Positions 34,130 through 43,722 are shown, counted from the stretch's first letter. The stretch is DNA of 64,000 bases from Flammeovirga aprica JL-4 (GCF_012844305.1 NZ_JABANE010000043.1:1-64000), one strand, 5' to 3'. The notes: generated by a model not told the origin, from the letters alone. A program made the numbers and translations.

Positions 34130-36421
34130 TTATTTGATTATTATAGATAATTTCAGACAACCAGTGTCGTCTGAGCTCATTTTAGGTTTTTCAACAACTT
34201 TTATTTTCCACTGTTCAACTCCTTTTGATGCAAGGTAGTTATTAATGGAATTGATTCTCATCTGAGTTAAAGTATCAGTTTCTTTGATTTCGTTATTATC
34301 GTCACTTTTTGAGAAATGAATTATTTCAAGTCTCAAATCACTTCTAGGTTTTATAAATGAAGCGATGTCGTTTAGTGTTTTTTGATCTTCTCTGGAAATA
34401 TCAAATTCGTTTTCTACGAAATAATATCTCTGATCCAATATACTTTTATTGCTTTTTGATAAACGTACTACCTTTTCTCCAGTATCACCTCTCATGCTGT
34501 CCAATGTTGTCAAGAGATCAGGATTAGCTTCATTAAAAGCTCTTTCTATAAGGTCTAAAAGAGGTGTGTAATAAGGGTCCGGACTTCCTTCTGCTTGCTG
34601 TGAAATCACAGGGTCTAAAGCCGGATCATCCAAAGCATTCAATGAAGCTAGACCATCTTTATCTGTTCTGTCCACAATCATGTCCATCAACATTAGCAGA
34701 GCATCATATCGAGCATCAGCAATATCTTCTTTTTTATCCTTGATTTGATCGAATGTGGTTACTTCAAACTGAGAGTCATTAGGAATGATATCATAACCCA
34801 CTGTTTTGTTCAACACGACGATATCTTTCATCTCAAATGTTTTGATCAGCTGATACCTGTATGTGTTTTTAGGAAGGTCAATTTTAATATTGTAAAGTTC
34901 CAGTTCATTATAAGTGACAGTGATCGTGTAATTCTTACCTGGCAATAATATCATAAAGAATTTACCAGTAGCAGGATCTGGATCATAAACATACTTCTTA
35001 TAAGTAATATTATCTTGATCTTTTACGGTTAAGCTGATTGGGATTTTCTGACCGTTTTTCTCCACTTCAATATTACCTGTTACAATTGCTCTTTTCATTT
35101 TATGAACAGGTTTGAAAATAGAGTAAATATCATAACCGCCTATAGCGTCTTTGTTTTGTCTGTTGGATGAAAAATAGGAGTACCTTTTGCTCGGAATTTG
35201 AGAGAACTGCAATTCATCAAAAGGAGAATTGATCGTAACACCTAAGTTCTTAGGAGTGGACCAAGTTGCACCTTCTTTGACTGAAGTGACTAGGTCAAAA
35301 CCACCAATTGATTTAGTGCCATTAGTGGAGTAGTAAAGAGTTTTGTTATCGTTATGAATAAATGGAAAAACTTCATCATATTCACTATTGATCGTTGGTC
35401 CTAAGTTGATAGGATTAGACCAGTCGTCTTTACCAATTTTAATGGATTTGTAAAGGTCAAATCCTCCTTGACCGCCAGGCCTGTCACTTGAAAAGAAAAT
35501 AGTAGTGCCATTATTTGCTAAAAAGGCACCTCTCTCATTATAATCAGAGTTTATTTTCTCATTTAATTTTTTCGGTTTTAGCCATCTGCCTTTTTTGACC
35601 CTCGTTTCATAGATATTTCCTTTTCCTTCAGGATCTGTAGGATATTCTATATACAAAAGCATATAAGCCCCATCTTGTATATAAAGAGGGTAAATGTCTC
35701 TGTATTCTTCGTTAAATTGAGGGTAGGGGTGGTGGAATTGTATTCCCTTCCGGTAAGAAAGGTAAATATCATCGTCACCACTTTGAAGTTTTTCAGGTAA
35801 GAAACGGTATTGATCACCGTATACATAATTGAAGCTGTCTCTCTGTCTTTTTGAACTGAAAATTAGAAAATTATCTAATTTAGAAATGATTGGAGACTTT
35901 TCGTCATAAGATGTATTAATAGGAATTTCCATTACCTGTGAGGATACTGTATTTCCAGCAATCACATTATTGGTAAGGTTGATGGCATTCTCACACTGTT
36001 CAATTCTCAATCTTGCATCATTGAAAACGGGAACGGAACTGTTTCCTTCATATGCTTCTAAATATTCGTTATAGAAATTGATGGCTTCAATATAATTCTC
36101 CTTGTAATGGAGTAATGAAGCATAATAGAAGAATTTTTCAGAGGGTATACCTGTGCAGGAATGATCTATTAAGTATTTGAAATAGGGCTCTGCATCTGCT
36201 TTTGCAAAAGGTGATTGGTAGATACAGACCCCTATTTTATATTTAATGGAGCATGAAGTGATGTCTTTGACTGCAATTTTTTCATACATGGTCAAAGCTT
36301 CATAATATTTTCCTTCTTCAAAAAGTTGATCAGCATTTTCAATACTTACATTTTGTGCAACTATTGAATTAGAAAGAAGAAGAAGGAGAATAAATACTAT
36401 ATAGTGCTTTTTTGAGTTCAG
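34130..36421 (-). CDS. PorE-like TPR / beta-propeller / carboxypeptidase-regulatory / OmpA protein, apparent CTG start
   Basis: Envelope protein of 763 aa if started at CTG 36421. The order is signal peptide (about 20 residues, ending SIVAQ), TPR-like helices, PD40-type beta-propeller repeats (FLIFSSKRQRDS, IFFSSDRPGGQGGFDLYKS, LYYSTNGTKSIGGFDLVTS, YFSSNRQNKDAIGGYDIYS), a carboxypeptidase-regulatory-like beta domain and a divergent OmpA-like peptidoglycan-binding domain (from RYYFVENEFDISR). This order matches PorE of the type IX secretion system, although many Bacteroidota have paralogues. ATG/GTG/TTG starts begin only inside the first TPR (36295 or 36289). In-frame codons reach 36421, and the stop codon just before it leaves CTG as the only near-start. 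17 bp after the upstream gene. Confidence 0.82.
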   Translation of the reverse strand: MNSKKHYIVFILLLLLSNSIVAQNVSIENADQLFEEGKYYEALTMYEKIAVKDITSCSIKYKIGVCIYQSPFAKADAEPYFKYLIDHSCTGIPSEKFFYYASLLHYKENYIEAINFYNEYLEAYEGNSSVPVFNDARLRIEQCENAINLTNNVIAGNTVSSQVMEIPINTSYDEKSPIISKLDNFLIFSSKRQRDSFNYVYGDQYRFLPEKLQSGDDDIYLSYRKGIQFHHPYPQFNEEYRDIYPLYIQDGAYMLLYIEYPTDPEGKGNIYETRVKKGRWLKPKKLNEKINSDYNERGAFLANNGTTIFFSSDRPGGQGGFDLYKSIKIGKDDWSNPINLGPTINSEYDEVFPFIHNDNKTLYYSTNGTKSIGGFDLVTSVKEGATWSTPKNLGVTINSPFDELQFSQIPSKRYSYFSSNRQNKDAIGGYDIYSIFKPVHKMKRAIVTGNIEVEKNGQKIPISLTVKDQDNITYKKYVYDPDPATGKFFMILLPGKNYTITVTYNELELYNIKIDLPKNTYRYQLIKTFEMKDIVVLNKTVGYDIIPNDSQFEVTTFDQIKDKKEDIADARYDALLMLMDMIVDRTDKDGLASLNALDDPALDPVISQQAEGSPDPYYTPLLDLIERAFNEANPDLLTTLDSMRGDTGEKVVRLSKSNKSILDQRYYFVENEFDISREDQKTLNDIASFIKPRSDLRLEIIHFSKSDDNNEIKETDTLTQMRINSINNYLASKGVEQWKIKVVEKPKMSSDDTGCLKLSIIIK

Positions 36422-36438
36422 TGGTCAGATAGTTTAAT

Positions 36439-37659
36439 TTATATAGAACCATTTGGATTTGTGCGTATCAATAAGATGCCAAAATTATTTTGGTCACTTG
36501 TTTGCTTCGACCCGACAATGATCAAATCTTTATTGGCAGCCTCAAGAACAGCATAACCTCGTTGTTCTTTTACACCTCCAATAGATTTTTCCCATAGTTT
36601 ATTGCCATTAGCATCCAGTTTTACAAGCAATGTATTAAAGCCGTCCAAACTAGTATTATCACCATACTCATCCGGCTCCCAAACTTCAGTGTAACCAACT
36701 ATGGCAAAACCTCCATCACTTGTCAATGTGATACCATTGCCTTCATCATAACTTAATCCACCAAAAGATTTGTGCCATTGCTGTTGACCTGCTCCATCTG
36801 TTTTTACAACCCAGCAATCAAGACTAGCTTCCGCAAATGTGTATGAATAGCCTACAATAGCAAAACCACCATCAGGAGTTTGGACAAACTGATTGGCTTT
36901 TTCAGTGTCACCACCGCCATACGTTTTTTCCCACTTCAACGTTCCGTCAAGACCTATGTTGAACATCCAGACATCCCATTTTCCTTTTCCTGAAGATTCA
37001 GTATTGCCAATGATTGTATATCCATCTTTTGTTAAAGCGATATCAACGGCTTCATCATTTTTGGCTCCTCCGTATGTTTTTCTCCACTCCTCAGTTCCAT
37101 CACCAGTAATTTTCAATACAAAGGCATCGCCACTAGGATCTTCACTGTCTAAAGTAATTACTTTACCTCCTATGATGTAACCACCATCTTCAGTCGCTTT
37201 AATACAAGTTCCTTCTTCAATTGAAGCCTGATCACCATAAGTGTGTCTCCAAACTAATTTACCACGAGCGTCAACTTTCACCACCCATGTGTCTTTGATG
37301 TCGACACTAAAGCCGTAAGAGTCAGAGCTGCCAACAGTAATGTACCCTCCGTCTTTGGTTTGGATGATGTCATATACTTCTTCTGTTTCGGTATCTCCAA
37401 ATTTGAAATTCCAAATGATATTTCCTCCATCATCCACTTTCCACAAACTCATGTCCATGTTACCGCTTGTACCAATTGAGCGTCCGGCAATAACATAACC
37501 ACTATCGTGAGCTTTCACAATAGCTTTTCCTATATCATATTTACCCCCACCTAGCACCTTATTAAAACTCGAAAGAATTTTAGAAGGTGGAGTAGTTGAG
37601 AATCCATAACTTGAGGTTAATAAACCAAAAAGTAGTAGTATAAAAAAGTTTTTTTTCAT
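36439..37659 (-). CDS. Secreted beta-propeller repeat protein
   Basis: Secreted protein of 406 aa with signal peptide ending GFSTT. The mature part consists of seven or so repeats of about 50-60 residues with the pattern W-x-K-TYGG, then a D-E-A/G stretch, then T-x-DGGF/Y-I-x-G (for example TKDGGYITVGSSDSYG, TEDGGYIIGGKVITL, TPDGGFAIVGYSYT, TSDGGFAIVGYTEV). Such repeats form beta-propellers common on Bacteroidota surfaces, usually for binding. No C-terminal T9SS domain is obvious. It is the first gene of the operon with the PorE-like protein, YfiR and the hybrid kinase. Confidence 0.82.
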   Translation of the reverse strand: MKKNFFILLLFGLLTSSYGFSTTPPSKILSSFNKVLGGGKYDIGKAIVKAHDSGYVIAGRSIGTSGNMDMSLWKVDDGGNIIWNFKFGDTETEEVYDIIQTKDGGYITVGSSDSYGFSVDIKDTWVVKVDARGKLVWRHTYGDQASIEEGTCIKATEDGGYIIGGKVITLDSEDPSGDAFVLKITGDGTEEWRKTYGGAKNDEAVDIALTKDGYTIIGNTESSGKGKWDVWMFNIGLDGTLKWEKTYGGGDTEKANQFVQTPDGGFAIVGYSYTFAEASLDCWVVKTDGAGQQQWHKSFGGLSYDEGNGITLTSDGGFAIVGYTEVWEPDEYGDNTSLDGFNTLLVKLDANGNKLWEKSIGGVKEQRGYAVLEAANKDLIIVGSKQTSDQNNFGILLIRTNPNGSI

Positions 37660-37726
37660 TCTTGATTATTTAGGTCTTTTTGTAGACTTCTCATCAATAC
37701 AACGACCAAAATTAAGTTTTATTCTA

Positions 37727-38800
37727 TTAAACCATTTTTACGTAACTTCCTAAGAAGGTAATGGTGTCAGGATAAACTCTGATAATTTCCTGAATCTTAC
37801 TTTCTTCATAATGACCGTCAAAATCAATTAAGAACCAATACTTAAAATTGTCTTTTTCCTTGGCAGGTCTACTTTCAATTTTCGTAAGGTTAATATCACG
37901 TTGTCTAAATTCTTCCAAGAAGTTTGCCAAATCACCAGGATGATTACCAATTTTTGCCAGAATAGATGTTTTATCCTTTCCAGACTTCTGATTCACAAGA
38001 TCTTTAGCAAGTATTAAGAATCTAGTAGTATTGTCTTGACTGTCCTCTATATTGTTATAAATAATAGGCAGTTTATAAAGCTTAGCAGCAATTTGTGAAC
38101 AGATAGCAGCAGCTCCTTCCTCTTCCAGTGCTAACTTAGCAGCCTTAGATGTAGAGGCAACTTGAATCAGCTTAATGTCTTCGTCGAAGTAATCTTCAAT
38201 AAACTGTCTACATTGTCTAAACGCAATATCTTTAGAATATATTTTCGTAATCTTAGATAAATCATCTGTATTTGACGCTAAAGTGAAATTTACAGATAAC
38301 GGCAATTCGGCTACGATCTTCACATTACGATAGCAGAGCTGATCGATTGTTTCAGCAACTGTACCTTCTTGGTTATTTTCAATAGGCACAACACCAAAAC
38401 GTACTCTTCCTGTTTCCACATTATCAAAAACAGATTTTATAGTCTTGATAGAGATGTACTCGCTCATTGCTCCAAATCTACTTTCTGCAGCTTGATGAGT
38501 ATAACTTCCTTCTGGACCTAAAAATGCTACTTTTTCTGGTAATTCAATATTTCTACTTACTGCAAATACTTCTAAAAAGATGGCTTCAATAGCGGCATGA
38601 TTCAAGGTGCCACTATCCTCTTTAGAAATAGAGTGTAACCTATCAATGATTGATTTTTCTCTTTCAGGTCTATAAATAGCCGTTTTTTCGTGTTTTTTTA
38701 ATTCTCCAACCTGTTTTACAACATTCATTCTCTCGTTTAACAAACGTAGAATTTGGTTGTCTATAGCATCTATTTGATTTCTTAACGACAGTAAGTCCAT
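37727..38800 (-). CDS. pheA: Bifunctional chorismate mutase / prephenate dehydratase
   Basis: P-protein of phenylalanine synthesis, converting chorismate to prephenate and then phenylpyruvate. Chorismate mutase AroQ-type helices occupy the first ~90 residues (LSLRNQIDAIDNQILRLLNE). Prephenate dehydratase follows from VAFLGPEGSYTHQAAESRFG through VPIENNQEGTVAET to the DNTTRFLILA catalytic Thr-Arg-Phe. The C-terminal ACT domain (GNHPGDLANFLEEFRQRDIN, then KIESRPAK) binds phenylalanine for feedback inhibition. I take the ATG at 38800; the frame extending to 38857 adds an unlikely N-terminus. 357 aa is the normal length. Confidence 0.95.
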   Translation of the reverse strand: MDLLSLRNQIDAIDNQILRLLNERMNVVKQVGELKKHEKTAIYRPEREKSIIDRLHSISKEDSGTLNHAAIEAIFLEVFAVSRNIELPEKVAFLGPEGSYTHQAAESRFGAMSEYISIKTIKSVFDNVETGRVRFGVVPIENNQEGTVAETIDQLCYRNVKIVAELPLSVNFTLASNTDDLSKITKIYSKDIAFRQCRQFIEDYFDEDIKLIQVASTSKAAKLALEEEGAAAICSQIAAKLYKLPIIYNNIEDSQDNTTRFLILAKDLVNQKSGKDKTSILAKIGNHPGDLANFLEEFRQRDINLTKIESRPAKEKDNFKYWFLIDFDGHYEESKIQEIIRVYPDTITFLGSYVKMV

Positions 38801-38907
38801 CTTAACCGCACCTTTAATGTAAATAAAATATGAATTGAAGTAGATGATAAATTGCAATTACTCACTTACTTCATTGTAGTTACGTCCTACAAAACTATAA
38901 AAAAAAA

Positions 38908-38943
38908 GCAAAAAAAAGGGCAGAAGTTGTAGTCTTCTGCCCT
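38908..38943 (-). terminator. Terminator of the ABC/secreted-protein operon
   Basis: Perfect GGGCAGAAG / CTTCTGCCC stem with T7 and a further T-rich run on the minus strand, between the 142-aa gene and pheA. Confidence 0.92.
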
Positions 38944-38962
38944 CATTGTATTTTTTTATGTT

Positions 38963-39391
38963 TTATCTCTTAAATCCAAGTACTGCAGCACCGCAATAGC
39001 TCTTTGAATCCTTGAAAGTAAAACTCAAATAGTAAATTCCTGTAGAAGTACATTTGTAAGTCCAAGTACCTAAGAAACGGTTGTTATAGAAGCTTGAAAT
39101 GATTCTACGTCTCTTGGCATTGTATAATGTACTGATCAAACCTTGAGCACCACCGTCTTTACCTGAAATAGTAATTTGGTAGCTTGTGTCTTTTGCTAAT
39201 ACACAAGTATACTCAATTTTACGTCTAGTACCGTTTCTACCGTCAATTCTGTAACTTTTTGAGAATTGGAAACCTGGGTTTAATTCCTTCATACTTTTCG
39301 TTACATAAAGTTCTGCATTACATTGAGCTGAAACTTCATTGATTGTAAAAAGTGCGAAGATTAATGAGAATGCTAAAAATATCTTTTTCAT
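38963..39391 (-). CDS. Small secreted beta protein of unknown function
   Basis: Secreted protein of 142 aa with signal peptide ending EVSAQ. The mature part looks like a small beta-sandwich with four cysteines (early CNAELY, YTCVLAK, YKCTSTG, SYCGAAV) and a Lys/Arg-rich centre (YNAKRRRIIS). It resembles a minimal binding or lectin-like module, and I recognise no family. Last gene of a probable three-gene operon behind the TerB-ABCG transporter and the 300-aa protein (34-bp gap), followed by a terminator. Confidence 0.7.
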   Translation of the reverse strand: MKKIFLAFSLIFALFTINEVSAQCNAELYVTKSMKELNPGFQFSKSYRIDGRNGTRRKIEYTCVLAKDTSYQITISGKDGGAQGLISTLYNAKRRRIISSFYNNRFLGTWTYKCTSTGIYYLSFTFKDSKSYCGAAVLGFKR

Positions 39392-39425
39392 TGTTCTTTA
39401 TTTTTTCACTTAGAAGTAATCTTAT

Positions 39426-40328
39426 TTATCTAATTACCTTGTTACGGATAGATTTTAATAAACTTGTGATTTTTTGAATATCACCGTCAGTTACATGGAC
39501 AACACTTCTTGTGCCATCTGTAACAACAAGTACGCCATCAATTTCTTCCATAGTCGGTTCTCCTACGATTACCTCCACTTCAATTTGATCGTAAATCTCT
39601 TGTAAAGCAGTAAGGTCATTAATCAAGTCCTCAAAACCTGGGCTTGATTTATATATATCTAAAACTAGAAGTAATTGATCCAATACAATTTTTTGGTCAC
39701 CAATTTTATCTTTTAGAAGATCATTTGGTTCACGAGCGTTGACCATAGCAGTAAGATAAACTGCCTCAATCCAACCACCTGTTAAGATAAGAGCACTTAC
39801 GTTTTCTCTTTTTCTTTCAGCAAGGTTGTTATTAATTTTTTCGAAGTTTAAAGTTGTAGTCTGAATTAATTCATCTAAACGGTTTGAACTTTCAGCTAAC
39901 TCTTTAATTGTTTCGTAATCGAAAAATGCACCGATTCCTAATCCATCAGCAAGATCTTTTACTGAGTTCAAGAAACTGATCGCATCCTGATTTTTTCCAT
40001 AAATATTCGCAAAGCCAAGGTCAGTACCATAGATACCTAAGTTTAATGCTTTTTGAAATGTAGTATTATATCTTGAAACAGCGTCAGGCGTATTTAAATC
40101 GCTTTTATTGTAAACTGTTCCATTCTCTTTAATTAAAACAGAAATCTCTAGAGGAGAAGGGATAGATTCCAATACCTCACCTACAGGTAATATTTCTTGT
40201 TCAACGCGAGAAGGGGATACCTCTACGTTTGAATTTTTAACTTTTTCATTAGGTAATTCTCCAGCTTGAGCGAACGAGGAAGCTAAGAGTACCGATGCGA
40301 CTAATGTATTAAGATATTTGGTTTTCAT
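39426..40328 (-). CDS. Secreted/periplasmic helical protein of unknown function
   Basis: Protein of 300 aa with signal peptide ending SFAQAG. The mature body is helical: PSPLEISVLIKENGTVYNKS, a segment LNLGIYGTDLGFANIYGKNQ that recurs in related Bacteroidota proteins I have seen, and GGWIEAVYLTAMVNAREPND. The family is apparently conserved in Cytophagales but uncharacterised. It lies 63 bp after the ABC transporter gene and 34 bp before the 142-aa gene, so its role is probably tied to that export system or to what the system moves (inference). Confidence 0.75.
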   Translation of the reverse strand: MKTKYLNTLVASVLLASSFAQAGELPNEKVKNSNVEVSPSRVEQEILPVGEVLESIPSPLEISVLIKENGTVYNKSDLNTPDAVSRYNTTFQKALNLGIYGTDLGFANIYGKNQDAISFLNSVKDLADGLGIGAFFDYETIKELAESSNRLDELIQTTTLNFEKINNNLAERKRENVSALILTGGWIEAVYLTAMVNAREPNDLLKDKIGDQKIVLDQLLLVLDIYKSSPGFEDLINDLTALQEIYDQIEVEVIVGEPTMEEIDGVLVVTDGTRSVVHVTDGDIQKITSLLKSIRNKVIR

Positions 40329-40391
40329 CTTATTCCGGTTTTCTAAGATAGTTGCGATCCAAAATATATGTGGATACTATAACAGTTGTGT

Positions 40392-43300
40392 TTATGCTTC
40401 TTTAGAGACAATCTTTGTAAAAATGACTTCAACTCCTTCAATCAGTTTCTTTAATAATTCGAAGTAAAGCGTGAAGTATAAAAGAATAGACATCATCCAA
40501 ATCCACAGTACATTGAATGTAAATGTGTCAATATATGTGCCAAAAAATTTCTTTGCCGGAGCAAAAAGGTGAGTTCTGTAGTCCAAAACTCCACTCGTAT
40601 TTTCTTTAATGAAGAAAATAGGATCTATAAGTTGCACAATTCTATTGTGATCAACAACAGTTCTGTTCAGAACCGTCTTGTTTTTAACGAAAGTTTCTAG
40701 TTGATCATTGTAATATTTATCTTTTGACTCTGATAAATTAAAGTCTTCACCAAGTTCTTTCTTCATTTCGTAGATCTTGGCATCTCTTTTTTCTTCTGCC
40801 TTTATCAAGAAATCGTTGTAGAAGATCGATGACTCATAAAGGATTTTTCTGAACTGATTACCTTCACTAGATGTGATTTTCCCATCCTCTAAGAAAGATA
40901 TTACTGTTGCTTTTTTCTCTTCACTTGATGCAAAGAATAAGTCAGCATTAATCTCATTCGTCAAAGTAAGAATATCATCAGCTAAGATTTTTGCAGTACT
41001 GTCATTCGTATTTTTACTATTAAGCTGTGCATTGTAAAGAATCTCTTCCATTCTAGGCTCCCAATATGCACTCTTGTAGTTACTTTGGCTTAATTGCATA
41101 TCCATTTCAAAGAATGGCTTCTCATATCTGTTGTTCTTGAATTGTTCAACAGAAAGACCTTCATATGCCCATCTAGAAGCCATTATATCTGCAATCAATG
41201 GTGTTTTACCATGCTCACTGATTGTGTTATTCAGCTTACTGAAATCAAATATCAACCCACTCAAAATCATTTGAGGAATCAGAAGAATAGGAATCAATAT
41301 GTATACAGTAATTGCGGAATTGAATGCAGATGAAATATTCAGACCAATTAAATTGGCGTGACATGAAACAGTAAATAGAATTAACCAATACTGATAAGAT
41401 AAATCTGGAATCTCTAAAACGGTATTGCCTATCAATACAAATGTGAAAGTTTGTACAGCTGAAAAACCAAAAAGGATAATCAATTTAGAGAAAAGATAAC
41501 TTGATCGGCTTAGATTCAGGAAGGATTCCCTTTTCTTGATCTTTCTATCTTTGATAATCTCCTCAGCACTTACGGTCATACCCATAAACAATGCTACTAA
41601 AATAGCAATCAAGATATAGGCAGGTACGTTTTCATTGTGTCTGAAGACATAGTCAGAGTCATTATCTTTAATGTAATAGATGACCCATGAAAGCAATACC
41701 GCTAAGAATGGTGCTTCTAATAAGTTGATCAATAAATATTGCTTGTTACTAAACTTGGCTAAGAAGTCACGGATAGTAAAAATTGCAGTTTGTTTGATCT
41801 TAGAAGGAATTCTAAGTGTTTTAGGAGGATCAATATGTACTTCCTCTATTTCCGGTTTCTGGAATGAATCAGCATAAACTTTATACCAATCTTGAGGAGT
41901 AGCCTTACGTTTGTTGGTGAACTCTCCATATTCATCCACAACCTGTGCTTCGATGATATTGAAGAGTTGTTCAGGGTTTACATTACCACAAGTGTTACAT
42001 TGTCCCTGATCACTGTCTACTTGTCCAGCGGCACTCTTATAAGTTGTGATAGCTTCAATAGGGTTGCCATAGAATACAGGGTATCCACCAGTATCGAGCA
42101 ACCACATTTTATCAAACATCTTATAAATGTCTGATGAAGGTTGGTGAATTACTACGAAGATTAGCTTTCCTTTCAGAGACAATTCTTTCAGAAGGTCAAT
42201 TACGTTTTCTGAATCTCTTGATGAAAGGCCAGATGTAGGTTCATCCACAAACATTACTGCAGGCTCACGGATAAGCTCTAAAGCAATATTTAGACGCTTA
42301 CGCTGACCACCAGAAATCTTTTTGTTGAGTACATTACCTACTACAAGGTGAGCAATTCTATCCAAACCTAAACTGAAAAGTACTTCATTTACTTTATCTG
42401 TCAGCTCCGCTTCATTCATATCCTTGAAGCAAAGTTTCGCATTGTAATAAAGGTTTTGGAATACTGTCAGTTCTTCGATCAAAAGGTCGTCCTGGGCAAT
42501 GTACCCTATCACACCATCAATCTTGTCTTTTTCTTTGTGGAGGTTGTAACCGTTGATTCTTACTTCACCATTAGAAGGCGTTTCCAAACCAGCAAGTACG
42601 TTCAGAAGTGTTGTTTTACCAGCACCTGAAGCTCCCATAATCCCAACAAGCTGTCCTGTGTTTTCACCAAAGTTGATATCACGCAGACCTACTTGTCCAT
42701 TAGGGAATTTATATTCTAAATTCTCAACAATGAAAGAGATGTTGCCACCAATTTCATCTGAGTTGTATTTGTTGACTAAGTCACTGTAGTATAATGGTGC
42801 TCCCTTAGGAGTTTTGAAAATACTACCAGGAGAAAATAAGTGAACTGTATTAGCAGCAACAGGCTGACCATTTAGGTAGATTGTGTCCTTTCCTGTATAC
42901 TTTGTGAAGTATAGAGAAACACTTTTTAGCCTGATAAAGATGATTTCACCATCGAGAAGACCAGAATCAATAAATTTGATTTTACTTCCCTCTGGAGGCA
43001 TTTCGTCATCGAAAATAAGAATGTCTTCACTGTCAATTTTTGACGAGTGAGTTTCAATCACAAAGAGTTCAAGGAGTTTGTATTCAGGAGAAGGGATATT
43101 AAATACATCAGCAACTGTATGTATAATATCCATTCTTTGTGGGGTAAATGACTGATCAGAAGCTACAAGCTCCAACAACTTCACCATAACAATCGTTTTT
43201 TGTTTCTGGTCAAGTGTCTTGTTGATCTTTCTACATAGAGAAAGTGTTCTTACTGAGTTTCTCACTGAAACAGCGTCAGATACTGAATCGTCAGCGTTTT

Positions 43301-43532
43301 CACCTCTAGCAGCTCTCTTTTTAGCAGCCTTTGCTTTTCTTTTTGCTATACGGTCTTCTTCATCTTTGATAAGTTGATCGTAAAGCTCTATATATTCTTC
43401 AACAGAACGCTTCTCAAGTTCTTGATTCAAGAAGTTGATTACGAAATTTCTTTCTGTTTCTGTTAAACCTTCATCTTGTGTAGAGATGATAGCAAAAAGT
43501 TGCGTCAGTGCCTTTAATATTTCTTCACTCAT
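40392..43532 (-). CDS. TerB-like / FHA-like / ABCG-type ABC transporter fusion
   Basis: Large ABC exporter of 1046 aa. The N-terminal ~160 residues resemble a TerB/DjlA-type helical domain, interrupted by a very basic stretch (RIAKRKAKAAKKRAARGE). Residues about 180-250 look like a beta FHA-type fold (FIDSGLLDGEIIFIRLKS, TIYLNGQPV). The ABCG-type ATPase follows: Walker A GASGAGKTTLLNVLAGL (300-316), signature ISGGQRKRLNIALELI, Walker B FVDEPTSGLSSRDS and H-loop VVIHQPSSDIYK. A cysteine pair in GQCNTCGNVNPEQLF precedes the permease with about six spans and a large helical extracytoplasmic loop. Fusing TerB and FHA-like modules to an ABC2 exporter suggests regulated export. It heads an operon with two secreted proteins. 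Confidence 0.85.
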   Translation of the reverse strand: MSEEILKALTQLFAIISTQDEGLTETERNFVINFLNQELEKRSVEEYIELYDQLIKDEEDRIAKRKAKAAKKRAARGENADDSVSDAVSVRNSVRTLSLCRKINKTLDQKQKTIVMVKLLELVASDQSFTPQRMDIIHTVADVFNIPSPEYKLLELFVIETHSSKIDSEDILIFDDEMPPEGSKIKFIDSGLLDGEIIFIRLKSVSLYFTKYTGKDTIYLNGQPVAANTVHLFSPGSIFKTPKGAPLYYSDLVNKYNSDEIGGNISFIVENLEYKFPNGQVGLRDINFGENTGQLVGIMGASGAGKTTLLNVLAGLETPSNGEVRINGYNLHKEKDKIDGVIGYIAQDDLLIEELTVFQNLYYNAKLCFKDMNEAELTDKVNEVLFSLGLDRIAHLVVGNVLNKKISGGQRKRLNIALELIREPAVMFVDEPTSGLSSRDSENVIDLLKELSLKGKLIFVVIHQPSSDIYKMFDKMWLLDTGGYPVFYGNPIEAITTYKSAAGQVDSDQGQCNTCGNVNPEQLFNIIEAQVVDEYGEFTNKRKATPQDWYKVYADSFQKPEIEEVHIDPPKTLRIPSKIKQTAIFTIRDFLAKFSNKQYLLINLLEAPFLAVLLSWVIYYIKDNDSDYVFRHNENVPAYILIAILVALFMGMTVSAEEIIKDRKIKKRESFLNLSRSSYLFSKLIILFGFSAVQTFTFVLIGNTVLEIPDLSYQYWLILFTVSCHANLIGLNISSAFNSAITVYILIPILLIPQMILSGLIFDFSKLNNTISEHGKTPLIADIMASRWAYEGLSVEQFKNNRYEKPFFEMDMQLSQSNYKSAYWEPRMEEILYNAQLNSKNTNDSTAKILADDILTLTNEINADLFFASSEEKKATVISFLEDGKITSSEGNQFRKILYESSIFYNDFLIKAEEKRDAKIYEMKKELGEDFNLSESKDKYYNDQLETFVKNKTVLNRTVVDHNRIVQLIDPIFFIKENTSGVLDYRTHLFAPAKKFFGTYIDTFTFNVLWIWMMSILLYFTLYFELLKKLIEGVEVIFTKIVSKEA

Positions 43533-43664
43533 AGATTGCCGACAATAGTTCGGAAATTCAATTCAAAACAAAAAATAAATATACACTCCATTGAGTATAC
43601 ATTTAATTAATGCAATAATGGTAACAAATATTGCATCAAAAAAGGTTATTTATTAAGTAAATAT

Positions 43665-43704
43665 AAAAAACACTTGGTTTTAATAGAAAAGCCAAGTGTT
43701 TTTT
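43665..43704 (-). terminator. Terminator of the CheR/CheB-Sia operon
   Basis: AAACACTTGG / CCAAGTGTTT stem with T6 on the minus strand, separating the SiaC-like gene from the ABC gene. It may be bidirectional. Confidence 0.88.
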
Positions 43705-43722
43705 ATTGAGAAAAGATACATA

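Noticed and set aside
38801-38857. 19-residue N-terminal extension of PheA
   Set aside because: The chorismate mutase domain begins at MDLLSLRNQ; the extension is A/T-rich leader.
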